Of a stretch of 64,000 nucleotides of DNA, positions 16,816-26,045 are shown piece by piece (the stretch's first letter is position 1; every line of letters begins with the position of its first letter). The notes under the pieces are model-generated. The model searched no databases. It was not told the origin of the DNA and worked only from the letters and a program-made list of their open reading frames with translations. The translations under genes and the position numbers were made by a program. The stretch covers positions 310,001 to 374,000 of the forward strand of contig NZ_JAGGLD010000003.1 of NCBI RefSeq assembly GCF_017874255.1, given 5' to 3'. Source of the DNA: Paenibacillus shirakamiensis. GTDB lineage: Bacteria > Bacillota > Bacilli > Paenibacillales > Paenibacillaceae.

Positions 16816-17592
16816 ATGCTTTATTTCACGCTGGCTTCCAAAGCCTACGTCCGCAATCTTCAATACCGCGCAGCTCATCTACTGCATAATGTCGCAAGTG
16901 TCCTGTTTGGCTACATGTATGCTTGTATCTGGATCGGAATCGGAGAAGAGACATCACTTGGAGCATATGGTGTCCAAGGCATGACTAGTTACATTGCTTT
17001 TACGCAAGCTAGTCTGTGGATCTCTGGATTCGCTACCATGGGACTAGGCATTCCTCAATCGGTCCGCACAGGGCAAATCGCTCTCGACCTGATGAGACCC
17101 GTCCACTTATTCCCTCATTTGATGAGCCGAGAGTGGGGCCAAATTGCTTATCAGTTCACCTACAAATCCATTCCTATCTATCTCATCTACTTCGTATTAT
17201 TTGATCTTAAAGTTCCTAGGCACTGGAGCACGTGGCTGGCTACTTGTTGCGCTTTAATTCTAGCCGGATATCTATCGATCTGTATTAACTATGTGATCGG
17301 AGTAACCTCTATCTGGACTACGGAAAGCAACTGGCTCTATTGGACACATCATGCCCTGATTAATTTGTTAGCGGGGTTCTTTATCCCCATCGAATGGTTA
17401 CCTCATTGGATGCAATCCCTTTGCTGGTTCATGCCCTATCCCTATCTTCTCTATGTTCCGACTCGAATCTATCTGGAACTAGGAGCCATCCATTCCTTAA
17501 TAGGTTCGCTAATATGGTGTGTTCTACTCACCCTATTCTGCATCTACTTAACCAAGCGCCTAAGACTTAAGGTGGAGGTGCAAGGCGGATGA
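16816..17592 (+). CDS. ABC-2 type exporter permease, first subunit
   Basis: 258 residues with about six membrane helices, resembling the uncharacterised ABC permeases grouped as COG4587 (PF06182-type). The N-terminal MLYFTLASKAYVRNLQYRA is a cytoplasmic amphipathic start, and helices follow from about residue 22. The start is the ATG 8 bases after CGGAGG; the longer frame begins 17 codons earlier without a ribosome binding site. Its stop overlaps the next permease start by four bases (ATGA), so the two are translationally coupled. Together with the following permease and ATPase it forms a complete exporter; the cargo is unknown. Confidence 0.8.
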   Translation: MLYFTLASKAYVRNLQYRAAHLLHNVASVLFGYMYACIWIGIGEETSLGAYGVQGMTSYIAFTQASLWISGFATMGLGIPQSVRTGQIALDLMRPVHLFPHLMSREWGQIAYQFTYKSIPIYLIYFVLFDLKVPRHWSTWLATCCALILAGYLSICINYVIGVTSIWTTESNWLYWTHHALINLLAGFFIPIEWLPHWMQSLCWFMPYPYLLYVPTRIYLELGAIHSLIGSLIWCVLLTLFCIYLTKRLRLKVEVQGG

Positions 17593-18392
17593 TTCCCTTC
17601 AAACCTTGGCTCAAGTTGTACATGATCCTAATTCGCTCCAGTCTCCAAAGCCGCATGCAGTACAAATTTAATTTCATCTTGTCTACCATGCTAGCCGCTA
17701 TGATTCAAATTGCAGAATTTCTTATGGTCGCTCTCGTGCTGTATAAATTCGGTGCTATACGAGGCTGGACTGTATACGAACTAGGATATTTGTTTGCCAT
17801 TATGACCCTCTCCAAAACGATTTATCGGTCACTAGCAAGTGATGTCCACCATCTTGAAAATTATCTAGTCGAAGGGCAACTTGATCAGCTGCTAACTCGA
17901 CCAGTCCCAGTTCTCTTTGCGTTGATGACTCAAAATTTCAGATTAATGTTGGGCGAAATCCTTCAAGGTAGTTTTTTGTTGATATGGTCCATGCGCCATA
18001 TGATGAATTCTGGACAATTACATGCCATGTCCATCCCTTACACCTTGCTAATGATCTTATCAGGAGCCACAATTTTGTTTGCCATTGGACTTGCAACTGC
18101 CTCCGCTGGATTTTGGACCACCCGCATTCAAGAACTACAGACCTTAACTGAAGATGCTGCCCAGACAGCTGCCAAATACCCTCTTCATATTTATCCTTCT
18201 TGGCTTAAATCATTCTTCTTATTCGTTGTACCGGTAGGGTTCGTCAATTATGTTCCATCTCTATTCATACTTCATGGTGAGTATGGACTATGGCTGTTGT
18301 TAATAACAGTGGGGGTATCCCTTCTGCTGCTCATCCTTAGTCTGCAGTTCTGGTCTTATGGATTAAGTAAATATCAAAGTACAGGAAGTTGA
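17589..18392 (+). CDS. ABC-2 type exporter permease, second subunit
   Basis: 267 residues, about six membrane helices, matching the second permease type of this three-gene system (COG3694/PF06182). It shares the family's segment LVEGQLDQLLTRPVP, the counterpart of the GQIALDLMRPVH segment in the first permease, which supports a heterodimeric channel. The ATG overlaps the upstream stop codon. An ATPase gene follows after 13 bp, with GGGAGG in between. Confidence 0.82.
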   Translation: MIPFKPWLKLYMILIRSSLQSRMQYKFNFILSTMLAAMIQIAEFLMVALVLYKFGAIRGWTVYELGYLFAIMTLSKTIYRSLASDVHHLENYLVEGQLDQLLTRPVPVLFALMTQNFRLMLGEILQGSFLLIWSMRHMMNSGQLHAMSIPYTLLMILSGATILFAIGLATASAGFWTTRIQELQTLTEDAAQTAAKYPLHIYPSWLKSFFLFVVPVGFVNYVPSLFILHGEYGLWLLLITVGVSLLLLILSLQFWSYGLSKYQSTGS

Positions 18393-18405
18393 GGGAGGAT
18401 AATAT

Positions 18406-19428
18406 ATGAGCACTGAGGCTATTATCGAAGTTCATGAACTACATAAGGATTTCAAGCTTTCTGTTGCTAAAACCGGGGCATTCTCAGGAATTCGCACCTT
18501 ATTTTCAAGGGACTATAGGATTAGACAGGCGGTTCACAATATCAGTTTTAGCATTCAACCCGGAGAATTTATCGGCTATATAGGACCCAATGGAGCAGGC
18601 AAGTCTACGACGATTAAGATGTTAAGTGGCATTCTTCATCCCACATCTGGTGAAGTGAGAATTCAGGGTACAAGCCCGGGGCAACATCGGCGTCAAGTGG
18701 CTGCGCAGCTTGGCGTCGTATTCGGTCAACGAAGTCAGCTTTGGTGGGATCTGCCTGTACAGGACTCCTACGATATCCTTGCTCAAATGTATAGCGTGAC
18801 CCCGCAGCAATTACGTCAACGTATCGGTACATTAAATGACCTACTAGGATTAGAGGAGTTCTGGAAAACGCCGGTTCGCAAGCTTTCCTTAGGTCAGAGA
18901 ATGCGTGCCGATGTAGCTGCCTCCCTCATTCATGACCCCGACATTCTATTTCTAGATGAGCCTACCATTGGACTCGACATTGCCGCCAAACGGAGTATCC
19001 GGGTCCTGCTGCGTTCTCTGAATCAAGAAATGGGCAAGACCATTCTCCTCACAACCCATGATATGGATGACATAGAGCAGTTATGCAATCGTGTCATGGT
19101 TATTAATCAAGGAGAGTTAACTTATGATGGAACTGTGCAGCAATTAAGAGAACGAATCGGACTTCCTACCCTTGTACGTGTCATATTCCAAGGACCTTTT
19201 CAGCTTCCCATAAATCTATCTACTACCTTGCTACCCTTTGATATTCCGGTTAAAGACTTAGGATTCATACGAATTCTCGAAGTAGATGACCGAAGTGTTC
19301 TGGTAGAAGCGAATAGACAAGAGATCAAAGCGATGGATATGTTAAGAGAACTCAGTACGTGGGGCGAAGTGGATGACATTCATATGAACGAACCGCTGTT
19401 TGAAGATATTATTCATACCATCTATTAA
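18406..19428 (+). CDS. ABC exporter ATP-binding protein (COG4586 type)
   Basis: 340 residues. Walker A is GPNGAGKST (about residues 63-71), the Q-loop region has FGQRSQLWWDLP, the signature is LSLGQRMRADVA and Walker B DILFLDEPTIGLD, followed by the H-loop TTHDMDD. The FGQ-SQLWWDLP segment and the ~100-residue C-terminal extension are typical of COG4586 ATPases, which pair with the two permease types encoded just upstream. It powers export from the cytoplasm. It is not a drug-specific subfamily by sequence. Confidence 0.92.
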   Translation: MSTEAIIEVHELHKDFKLSVAKTGAFSGIRTLFSRDYRIRQAVHNISFSIQPGEFIGYIGPNGAGKSTTIKMLSGILHPTSGEVRIQGTSPGQHRRQVAAQLGVVFGQRSQLWWDLPVQDSYDILAQMYSVTPQQLRQRIGTLNDLLGLEEFWKTPVRKLSLGQRMRADVAASLIHDPDILFLDEPTIGLDIAAKRSIRVLLRSLNQEMGKTILLTTHDMDDIEQLCNRVMVINQGELTYDGTVQQLRERIGLPTLVRVIFQGPFQLPINLSTTLLPFDIPVKDLGFIRILEVDDRSVLVEANRQEIKAMDMLRELSTWGEVDDIHMNEPLFEDIIHTIY

Positions 19429-19525
19429 ATGATAGTTTTCCTTGTTCACCTCTGGCTAGCCATGTATACTAAATACAAACATACGTTTGGTATTATTCTA
19501 TCTTGTCAGTCCGGAGGTATAGCTT

Positions 19526-20167
19526 ATGAAAGGTACGACCCATTTGGCAATCGGTACAGCAATCGGCGTTGCCGCTTGCTCTCATTATCCATTTTCCCTG
19601 AAAAGTTCTGCTGTATACCTAGCCGTGGCCGGCTTCTCAGCACTAAGTGCTGATCTTGACGGTCCTAGTATGCTCAGCTCGCGAATCGGGCAATTATCTC
19701 GAACCCTTCGCGAGCTTTTCCTATGGGTAGGTTTTGTCTCCATCCTTATTCTAGGTTGTCAGTATTTTTTCTACCATCTCTTTTTCTTAGAATATACGGC
19801 CTTATCTGTCGCCTTACTGATGTTTGGACTTATTACTAAAGAAGGTCTTATACGGAACACCTTAATCAGTCTAATTGGAGCCGGATTCATCTATGGAGGT
19901 TGGGTGTGGCATATGTATTGGTTATCTGGACTAGGTCTATTTATTATGGTAGCGCCTTGGTTCAACCATCGCGGGATGACGCATACGGTGTGGGCCGTTT
20001 TTGTCTGGGGAGCCATAGCTACCGGCCTTGAGCGAGAACTTCAACTTCCCGGTATTATGACAGTGGCTTCCCTGTCGTATATCTCCCATCTATTAGCAGA
20101 TACGTTTACTCCAAGTGGGGTGAAGTGGCTTTTTCCTCTGTACAAAAAACCGTTCAAACTCCCTTAA
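19526..20167 (+). CDS. YdjM-like membrane-bound metal-dependent hydrolase
   Basis: 213 residues of the YdjM/DUF457 family (PF04307). It opens with MKGTTHLAIGTAIG, has the acidic LSADLDGPSM, and the histidine motifs FNHRGMTHTVW and YISHLLADTFTPSGVKWLFP, which are the putative metal ligands. Four to five hydrophobic segments indicate an integral membrane protein. Members are predicted hydrolases; E. coli YdjM is LexA-regulated, but I see no such box here. A CGGAGG ribosome binding site precedes the ATG. It stands alone, about 100 bp after the ABC operon. Confidence 0.88.
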   Translation: MKGTTHLAIGTAIGVAACSHYPFSLKSSAVYLAVAGFSALSADLDGPSMLSSRIGQLSRTLRELFLWVGFVSILILGCQYFFYHLFFLEYTALSVALLMFGLITKEGLIRNTLISLIGAGFIYGGWVWHMYWLSGLGLFIMVAPWFNHRGMTHTVWAVFVWGAIATGLERELQLPGIMTVASLSYISHLLADTFTPSGVKWLFPLYKKPFKLP

Positions 20168-20299
20168 ATTGAATCTTAAGGCCTATATATTTGGAATATT
20201 ATAGTGACAATGGCAGGGGTATGTTCTATAATCTAATTGTTACTGCGCAATAGATTTGCTCACAAAGATTATGGTGTACATACCCACGAGGAGGACAAA

Positions 20300-20857
20300 A
20301 TGATGTCTATTTATTCGTTCCATGCTCACAATATTCGCGGCAAAGAAGTTCCAATGAGTCAATTCAAAGATCAAGTCTTACTCATTGTGAACACTGCAAG
20401 TAAATGTGGACTCACGCCCCAATACAGTGATCTTCAGAAGCTTTACGAGAAATACAAGGATCAGGGCTTCACAATTTTAGGCTTCCCCAGTAATCAATTC
20501 GGAGAGCAGGAGCCTGGATCTAACGACGAGATTAATACGTTTTGTCAGCTGAATTATGGCGTAACCTTTCCTCTTTTTGAAAAAGTAGATGTTCGCGGAA
20601 GTTCCAAACATCCTCTTTTCGCATACCTTACCGAGCAAAAGCCTTTCACTCAGTTCGATCTTTCGAATTCAGGTGCTAAATTATTAAAAGCCTTTATTGA
20701 AGACAAACAACCTGATCTGATGCTTGGCGATGACATCAAATGGAACTTCACCAAGTTCCTAGTTAACGCACAAGGCGAAGTGGTAGAACGATTCGAATCT
20801 CCTGTTGATCCGGTAGACATGGAGACAGCTATTGAGAAATGGCTTTCCGTGAAATAA
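20300..20857 (+). CDS. glutathione peroxidase-family thiol peroxidase
   Basis: 185 residues. The active-site triad of the family is present: Cys36 in NTASKCGLTPQY (cysteine and not selenocysteine), Gln in GFPSNQFGEQEPGS and Trp in IKWNFTKFLV. Bacillales members such as BsaA normally use thioredoxin to reduce hydroperoxides. GAGGAGG lies just ahead of two adjacent ATG codons at 20300 and 20303; either may be used. The second conserved cysteine region (INTFCQLNYGVTFPLF) is present, consistent with a thioredoxin-recycled enzyme. Confidence 0.93.
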   Translation: MMSIYSFHAHNIRGKEVPMSQFKDQVLLIVNTASKCGLTPQYSDLQKLYEKYKDQGFTILGFPSNQFGEQEPGSNDEINTFCQLNYGVTFPLFEKVDVRGSSKHPLFAYLTEQKPFTQFDLSNSGAKLLKAFIEDKQPDLMLGDDIKWNFTKFLVNAQGEVVERFESPVDPVDMETAIEKWLSVK

Positions 20858-20888
20858 ATTTCTCCCCCTTTTATACAAATGTAAACGC

Positions 20889-20917
20889 TGTCCGAGTAGA
20901 CGCTGAAATGATATAAT
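20889..20917 (+). promoter_or_regulatory. probable fumC promoter
   Basis: A perfect -10 box TATAAT (20912-20917) with a weak -35 box TGTCCG 17 bp upstream. Confidence 0.5.
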
Positions 20918-20951
20918 TTGGAATAGCACACTATTTGGAGGGATGTTTACA

Positions 20952-22340
20952 ATGGAATTCCGTATTGAAAAAGACACAATGGGTGAAATCAATGTTCCAG
21001 CGGACAAGCTGTGGGGTGCACAAACCCAGCGTAGCCGTGAGAATTTCCCTATTGGTATTGAACACATGCCGATTGAAGTGATTCAAGCTTTTGCTATCCT
21101 CAAACGGAGTGCTGCATTAAGCAACCAGAAGCTGGGTAAGCTGTCTGAAGTGAAGGCTCAAGCTATTGCCCAAGCAGCAGATGAAATTGAAGCGGGACAA
21201 TGGGATGATCAATTCCCACTCGTGGTCTGGCAGACCGGAAGCGGTACGCAGTCGAACATGAATGTTAATGAAGTGATTGCACATCGTGGTAATCAAATTC
21301 TTGAACAGCAAGGACATGCAGAGCGCCTTCATCCGAACGATGATGTGAACATGTCCCAAAGTTCAAATGATACGTTCCCTACAGCCCTTCATGTAGCTGG
21401 AGTTCTAGCTGTTGAAGGTCAGCTTCTACCTGCCATTAGCAAGCTGGAAGATACTTTTAGCAACCAATCCGAGCAGTTCAAAGATATCATCAAGATCGGC
21501 CGTACCCATCTACAGGATGCTACACCGCTTACCCTTGGACAAGAAATTAGTGGTTGGCAGCACATGCTCGAGAAGAGCCGTAAGATGATTAGCGAAAGCG
21601 TTGAATATATGAAGGAACTTGCTATTGGGGGAACAGCTGTAGGTACAGGCATCAACGCTCATCCTGAGTTTGGCGATCGTGCTGCGGTAGAGATTAGTCT
21701 GTCCACAGGCAAAACGTTCACTTCCGCTTTGAATAAGTTTCATGCTTTAACAAGTCATGATCAAGTCGTGTATACCCATGGAGCTATTAAGGCTCTTGCG
21801 GCTGACGTTATGAAGATAGCCAATGATATTCGTTGGTTAGCTAGTGGTCCACGAAGCGGGATTGGTGAGATCTCGATTCCAGAGAACGAGCCAGGAAGCT
21901 CCATCATGCCAGGTAAAGTGAATCCAACACAATGTGAGGCCATTACCATGGTTGCAGCTCAAGTATTTGGCAACGATGTTACCATTGGATTCGCAGCTAG
22001 CCAAGGAAACTTTGAGTTAAACGTATTCAAGCCAGTTATTATCTATAATTTCCTTCAATCTGTCCGTTTACTAGCTGATTCTCTAGTCGCATTCCATGAT
22101 AACTGTGCCATTGGAATTGAACCTAATTATGAGAAGCTTGATCACAATCTTAAAAATTCTCTGATGCTCGTCACTGCGCTTAATCCTTATATCGGGTATG
22201 AGAATGCTGCCAAAATTGCTAAATTAGCACATAAACAGAACCTTACGTTAAAAGAGGCTGCATTACAGACTGGACTATTGAGCGAAGAACAATTCGATCA
22301 ATATGTGAAGCCGGAGAATATGATTAAGCCTGCGAAGTAA
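20952..22340 (+). CDS. fumC: class II fumarate hydratase
   Basis: 462 residues, normal for the iron-independent fumarase that interconverts fumarate and malate in the TCA cycle. The superfamily signature is [16 protein letters not shown] near residue 315, with [16 protein letters not shown] and [16 protein letters not shown] upstream. The start is the ATG nine bases after GGAGGG; an ATG three codons earlier overlaps that site. The next gene begins 11 bp after the stop and may be cotranscribed. Aspartase and argininosuccinate lyase share the fold, but the N-terminus ([18 protein letters not shown]) is fumarase-like. Confidence 0.96.
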   Translation: MEFRIEKDTMGEINVPADKLWGAQTQRSRENFPIGIEHMPIEVIQAFAILKRSAALSNQKLGKLSEVKAQAIAQAADEIEAGQWDDQFPLVVWQTGSGTQSNMNVNEVIAHRGNQILEQQGHAERLHPNDDVNMSQSSNDTFPTALHVAGVLAVEGQLLPAISKLEDTFSNQSEQFKDIIKIGRTHLQDATPLTLGQEISGWQHMLEKSRKMISESVEYMKELAIGGTAVGTGINAHPEFGDRAAVEISLSTGKTFTSALNKFHALTSHDQVVYTHGAIKALAADVMKIANDIRWLASGPRSGIGEISIPENEPGSSIMPGKVNPTQCEAITMVAAQVFGNDVTIGFAASQGNFELNVFKPVIIYNFLQSVRLLADSLVAFHDNCAIGIEPNYEKLDHNLKNSLMLVTALNPYIGYENAAKIAKLAHKQNLTLKEAALQTGLLSEEQFDQYVKPENMIKPAK

Positions 22341-22351
22341 TACTGGAATCT

Positions 22352-23302
22352 ATGAATATCTATCGAGTAAGTTATACATCCGGTAAGTATGTAGTCAAAG
22401 GTTATCTTGCTTTTCCTCCAAGGTGTCATGTCTCTTCTGAACAACTAGAGCAATGGATGAATCCAGCGCAATCTCCTGAACTTCCCCTGGAGCTTATTGC
22501 GCAGTCTATGGAAAATCCCCTGCCTCATTGGTCTGGTCAGAAGTGGCCTGTCTTCCTTTATTGCCGTGGAGGTATAGGTAAAGTAGGTAGTGTCAAAACG
22601 AAATGGCTCGAAGACTTCGCACGCCACGACCAGATCGTATTTGCCCCTTGTTATCGAGGCAATGAAGGGGGTCAAGGTCGCGATGAATTTGGAGGTGCGG
22701 ACCGAGAAGATGTCTTCTCGGCTTTTCGTATACTTCAAAGTCTGCCTTGCGTGAATGCAGAAAAGATTTCAGTGATGGGATTCTCTAGAGGAGCCGTGAA
22801 TGCCGCAGAGCTTGCCTCCGGCGACGATCAATGGACAGATGCTGCCCTTCACCAAAGATTAAGTGCAGGGATGAATTCAATTGCAAAGTTGTCTTACGTT
22901 GAACAGTCTGAGTATCATTTGCTCAAGAGCCCTTTACCTCGAGTATACAGACTTATTCTATGGAGCGGAGTATCGGACTTAAGCCAAACCTATGAAGAAC
23001 GCATCGAGCTTAGACGCATGTTCAAACGGGTTATTGGAGGCACGCCACATCGGCTTCCCCAAGCTTATGCAGATCGATCTCCTCTATTCATGGCATCAGC
23101 ACTCCCCTGCCCTATTCTAGTTATCCATGGCACAGATGATCCTCAGGTCGATTACAGTCATGGCGAACGAATGGTAGCGAAGCTGCAGGAGCTAGCCTTA
23201 GACGTTACCTTTCATACGTATGAAGGTTATGCACATCATTTTCCTGAAGCTGTTCATCAAACCGCAATTCAGCGAATGTTCCAGTGGATCAGCTCTAACT
23301 AG
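22352..23302 (+). CDS. alpha/beta hydrolase, prolyl-oligopeptidase-like
   Basis: 316 residues of the S9/dipeptidyl-peptidase-like alpha/beta hydrolase group. The nucleophile elbow is GFSRG (Ser about residue 149), the acid lies in HGTDDPQVDY and the histidine in GYAHHF. There is no propeller domain and no signal peptide, so it is a short cytoplasmic form that probably cleaves esters or small peptides. It follows fumC by 11 bp with only a weak ribosome binding site, so coupled expression is likely. The substrate is unknown. Confidence 0.85.
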   Translation: MNIYRVSYTSGKYVVKGYLAFPPRCHVSSEQLEQWMNPAQSPELPLELIAQSMENPLPHWSGQKWPVFLYCRGGIGKVGSVKTKWLEDFARHDQIVFAPCYRGNEGGQGRDEFGGADREDVFSAFRILQSLPCVNAEKISVMGFSRGAVNAAELASGDDQWTDAALHQRLSAGMNSIAKLSYVEQSEYHLLKSPLPRVYRLILWSGVSDLSQTYEERIELRRMFKRVIGGTPHRLPQAYADRSPLFMASALPCPILVIHGTDDPQVDYSHGERMVAKLQELALDVTFHTYEGYAHHFPEAVHQTAIQRMFQWISSN

Positions 23303-23435
23303 TTGGGCTTAATACAGTGTCTCTATTTAAATGTACTCTTGTTCCAATTAAGACTCCATTACAGTAGGCATACACCCTCCCTTTCCCTTGTGAATACGAT
23401 GTCACTAGAGGTTTCAAAAGGGAGGATATTACAGT

Positions 23436-23771
23436 ATGGCTAATCGCATTATCGTGGATTTATCGGATCGACAATTGTATTTATTGGACGGAAATATTGT
23501 AACTAGAGCATTTCCAGTTGGAGTAGGCAAAATGCTTACACAGACCCCTACAGGGAATTATACGATTATTAATAAGGAAGAGAATCCGGGGGGGCCATTC
23601 GGCGTTTTATGGATGGGACTCTCTAGACCTCACTATGGAATTCACGGAACCAATGATCCTGCTTCGATAGGTCATTATGTATCTCATGGCTGTATTCGAA
23701 TGTACAACGAAGATGTTTTAACATTATCTCCGTTAGTTCCTGTAGGCACACAAGTAACGATCCGTGAATAA
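23436..23771 (+). CDS. YkuD-type L,D-transpeptidase
   Basis: 111 residues, essentially one YkuD catalytic domain. It begins [16 protein letters not shown] and ends with the active-site motif HGTNDP...[12 protein letters not shown], with the catalytic cysteine in SHGCIRM. Members form 3-3 cross-links in peptidoglycan or attach proteins to it. There is no signal peptide and no LysM domain, as in several small Bacillales homologues; in sporeformers this can fit expression in the mother cell or lysis-dependent release. AGGGAGG precedes the ATG. It is followed by a strong terminator. Confidence 0.9.
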   Translation: MANRIIVDLSDRQLYLLDGNIVTRAFPVGVGKMLTQTPTGNYTIINKEENPGGPFGVLWMGLSRPHYGIHGTNDPASIGHYVSHGCIRMYNEDVLTLSPLVPVGTQVTIRE

Positions 23772-23792
23772 AAGGCTTCTGCTTCCCATGGA

Positions 23793-23840
23793 CACCCTGG
23801 TTTCACATCTTTCATAAGATGTGAACGCCAGGGTGTTTTT
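23793..23840 (+). terminator. intrinsic terminator after the YkuD gene
   Basis: CACCCTGG...TTCACATCT pairs with AGATGTGAA...CCAGGGTG and is followed by TTTTT. Confidence 0.85.
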
Positions 23841-23936
23841 GCGGATTTGCCGAAGCCTTACGTTTTCATTTTATTCTGGTTAACCGTATAATAATGAAGA
23901 ATGTGAGCACCCCTTAATGGCAGAGGAGAAGAAAAT

Positions 23937-24827
23937 ATGACGCAGGTACAGAATTTACACCAAGCATTCGAGATACTGGGACTTCCAGAAGGTTCTTCAC
24001 GTCAAGATGTAGAGAAAAGATTCGAGATTTTAGTACGTCAATACCGAGGTAGACCTTCCGAGCAGTTCGAGCCGATAGCCAAGGCCTATCGAACCATTAC
24101 TTCCACTGAAGATCAGCAAGCCATCGATGAGATTACGCGCGAAAAATATGCAAAATTCAAAGGTTTCGCTGGACCCGCTGAGCGAATAGATGACTTTTTC
24201 CGTCTGCATAAGTATAAAGTTATTATTGCAGCGATTGCCCTCATCGCTATTATTTTTGGAACACGCAGTTATCTAGACTATCGTGCCGAACAAGACCGAC
24301 TAGCTAAGCTTCCACCAATTGACTTGTCCTTTATGATTGTCGGAGAATTCGCACAATCATCTGGCAAAGAAGAGATGACAGAGATAGAGACTGGCCTCCT
24401 CCAACCTTTTCCAGACTGGCACCGCGTAACTGCTTTACTCACCTATTTATCCTCTGAAGGGCAAGGTCAAATGGGTATGGCCATGCAGCAGAAGGCGATG
24501 GTGCAACTTGCTACAGAAAAGTTAGATCTATTCATTATGGACAAGTCAACCTTCGAATGGATTGGTGGCGGCGGTGGACTTATCTCTTTAGATGATCAAA
24601 TGTCGTCCTTATCCACCAAGCTTAAGCCCGATCAACTGCTAAAGTTGAAGCGTCAGGATGATACTGATGATACTAAGGAACATGTCTACGGTATCAATGT
24701 AACCAATAGCCCTTTAGCTAAGGCATTACCGCTGAAATATAAAGATTTTATCATCGGGATCAAGACAGGAGCGCAGCATCCAGAGAAGGCAATGGAATTC
24801 CTAAAAACTTATGCAGCAAGCCATTAA
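23937..24827 (+). CDS. membrane-anchored protein with a degenerate J domain
   Basis: 296 residues. Residues ~8-75 look like a J domain (AFEILGLPEGSSRQDVEKRF, then the helix FEPIAKAYRTI), but the HPD tripeptide needed to stimulate DnaK is missing; the loop reads RQYRGRPSE. A single membrane helix lies at about residues 92-108 (VIIAAIALIAIIFG), and ~185 residues follow outside. The outer part ends HPEKAMEFLKTYA, reminiscent of the end of solute-binding-protein folds. It may be a scaffold or sensor and not a cochaperone. It stands alone between two terminator-bounded units. Confidence 0.65.
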   Translation: MTQVQNLHQAFEILGLPEGSSRQDVEKRFEILVRQYRGRPSEQFEPIAKAYRTITSTEDQQAIDEITREKYAKFKGFAGPAERIDDFFRLHKYKVIIAAIALIAIIFGTRSYLDYRAEQDRLAKLPPIDLSFMIVGEFAQSSGKEEMTEIETGLLQPFPDWHRVTALLTYLSSEGQGQMGMAMQQKAMVQLATEKLDLFIMDKSTFEWIGGGGGLISLDDQMSSLSTKLKPDQLLKLKRQDDTDDTKEHVYGINVTNSPLAKALPLKYKDFIIGIKTGAQHPEKAMEFLKTYAASH

Positions 24828-24873
24828 CTATGCTACACAAGTTCATCCTAAATTTATTAAGAACCATTCATTT

Positions 24874-24948
24874 TACTATGAACCACTCATCATACTATGA
24901 ACCAATCAACTTACTATGAGCCTTTTACTTACTATGAAACCTCATTTC
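24874..24948. repeat. four imperfect ~19-bp tandem repeats
   Basis: TACTATGA recurs at 24874, 24893, 24912 and 24930, i.e. every 18-19 bp, with related flanks (ACCACTCATCA, ACCAATCAACT, GCCTTTTACT). The last copy enters the 3' end of the AEC transporter gene. Confidence 0.75.
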
Positions 24949-25865
24949 ACTATAGCAATAAGGACAGGTAGCACTACGAAAGAAGCTAATGTGGTCCATA
25001 AAATGCAGCGTGACACCAATTGAGGCGCTGCCTCGAATCTTTCGGAGAGCACCACAGCATTTACTGCTACAGGCATAGAAGCGAGAATGAGCAGAACGGC
25101 ATACTGCACGCCATGAACATTTAATACCCAAAGTACAAGAGCAGCAACAAGTGGAGATAATACAAGGCGAACCATAATGCCTGACCAAAAAGCTTTGCCT
25201 AATATCGCTCCCTCTTCTCTGCCTTGGATACTTACCATCTGAGCTCCTAGAATCGCAAGCACTACTGGAGAATAGGCAGCAGCAACCATAGCTACTCCGC
25301 TCTGGATACCTTCAGGTAGAGAAAGGTCCAGCGCACGCAGTAAAAGGGCCAGTGCAGCCGCATAGATCGCAGGCAGTGCAAATACAGACTGTATCGCTTT
25401 ACGCATCGTGAACTGAGATCTTGCGGCAAAATATACGCCAATGGTATTCACAATGATCATCTGCCCAATCACATACACCGAGGCCTTATCAAGTCCTAAC
25501 TGTCCAAAGGCAAGCAGAATTAGTGGGAGACCATAATTCACACTGTTTGTGAAGGTAGATATGAGTGTCAATCCTGCTTGTTCTGCTGAGGGAAGTCTAA
25601 GCCAGCGTGCAATCGCCTGAGCTATAGCCCATAGCAATACTAGATTAAGTAGCGAGAATCCTAAGGTATGCGTGACTTCAGTCCACGTAATTTTTGCATT
25701 CAACAAGGTTTGCAGTAATATGGCAGGGCTTAAAATATACAAATATAGGGTGAGCAAAGGCTTCGTATCTATATTTTTGAACTTTTTGAGCAAAGCTCCG
25801 GATAACACGGGGATCGATAAAGGAACTAGCGTATGAAATAACGTGCTCGTGATTGCTTGTAACAT
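24942..25865 (-). CDS. AEC (auxin efflux carrier)-family transporter
   Basis: 307 residues with about ten hydrophobic segments in the two five-helix halves of the AEC/bile-acid:sodium-like fold (PF03547). The opening TLVPLSIPVLSGALLKKF and the central SVNYGLPLILLAFG match the conserved family positions. Bacterial members move dicarboxylates such as malate or malonate; plant PIN proteins export auxin. The substrate here is unknown. The minus-strand gene ends inside a short tandem-repeat block. Confidence 0.85.
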   Translation of the reverse strand: MLQAITSTLFHTLVPLSIPVLSGALLKKFKNIDTKPLLTLYLYILSPAILLQTLLNAKITWTEVTHTLGFSLLNLVLLWAIAQAIARWLRLPSAEQAGLTLISTFTNSVNYGLPLILLAFGQLGLDKASVYVIGQMIIVNTIGVYFAARSQFTMRKAIQSVFALPAIYAAALALLLRALDLSLPEGIQSGVAMVAAAYSPVVLAILGAQMVSIQGREEGAILGKAFWSGIMVRLVLSPLVAALVLWVLNVHGVQYAVLLILASMPVAVNAVVLSERFEAAPQLVSRCILWTTLASFVVLPVLIAIVK

Positions 25866-25960
25866 GAGGTTTGTCCTTTCTTCAGTTGAGTCTTAGCCTA
25901 TACTCTACCTTAGATTTACGTATTTGGATATTCCACCTGTTGGAAGATCATCCCGATATC

Positions 25961-26003
25961 AAAAAAAAGCGTTCGCCAAAACCATGTGGTTAAGGTGAGC
26001 GCT
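25961..26003 (-). terminator. terminator of the DUF4349 lipoprotein gene
   Basis: On the minus strand AGCGCTCACC pairs with GGCGAACGCT (8 of 10) and is followed by eight T. Confidence 0.75.
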
Positions 26004-26045
26004 ATTTAAAATGCACTTTATTTTAGCTGAACTGAATTCAAATCA

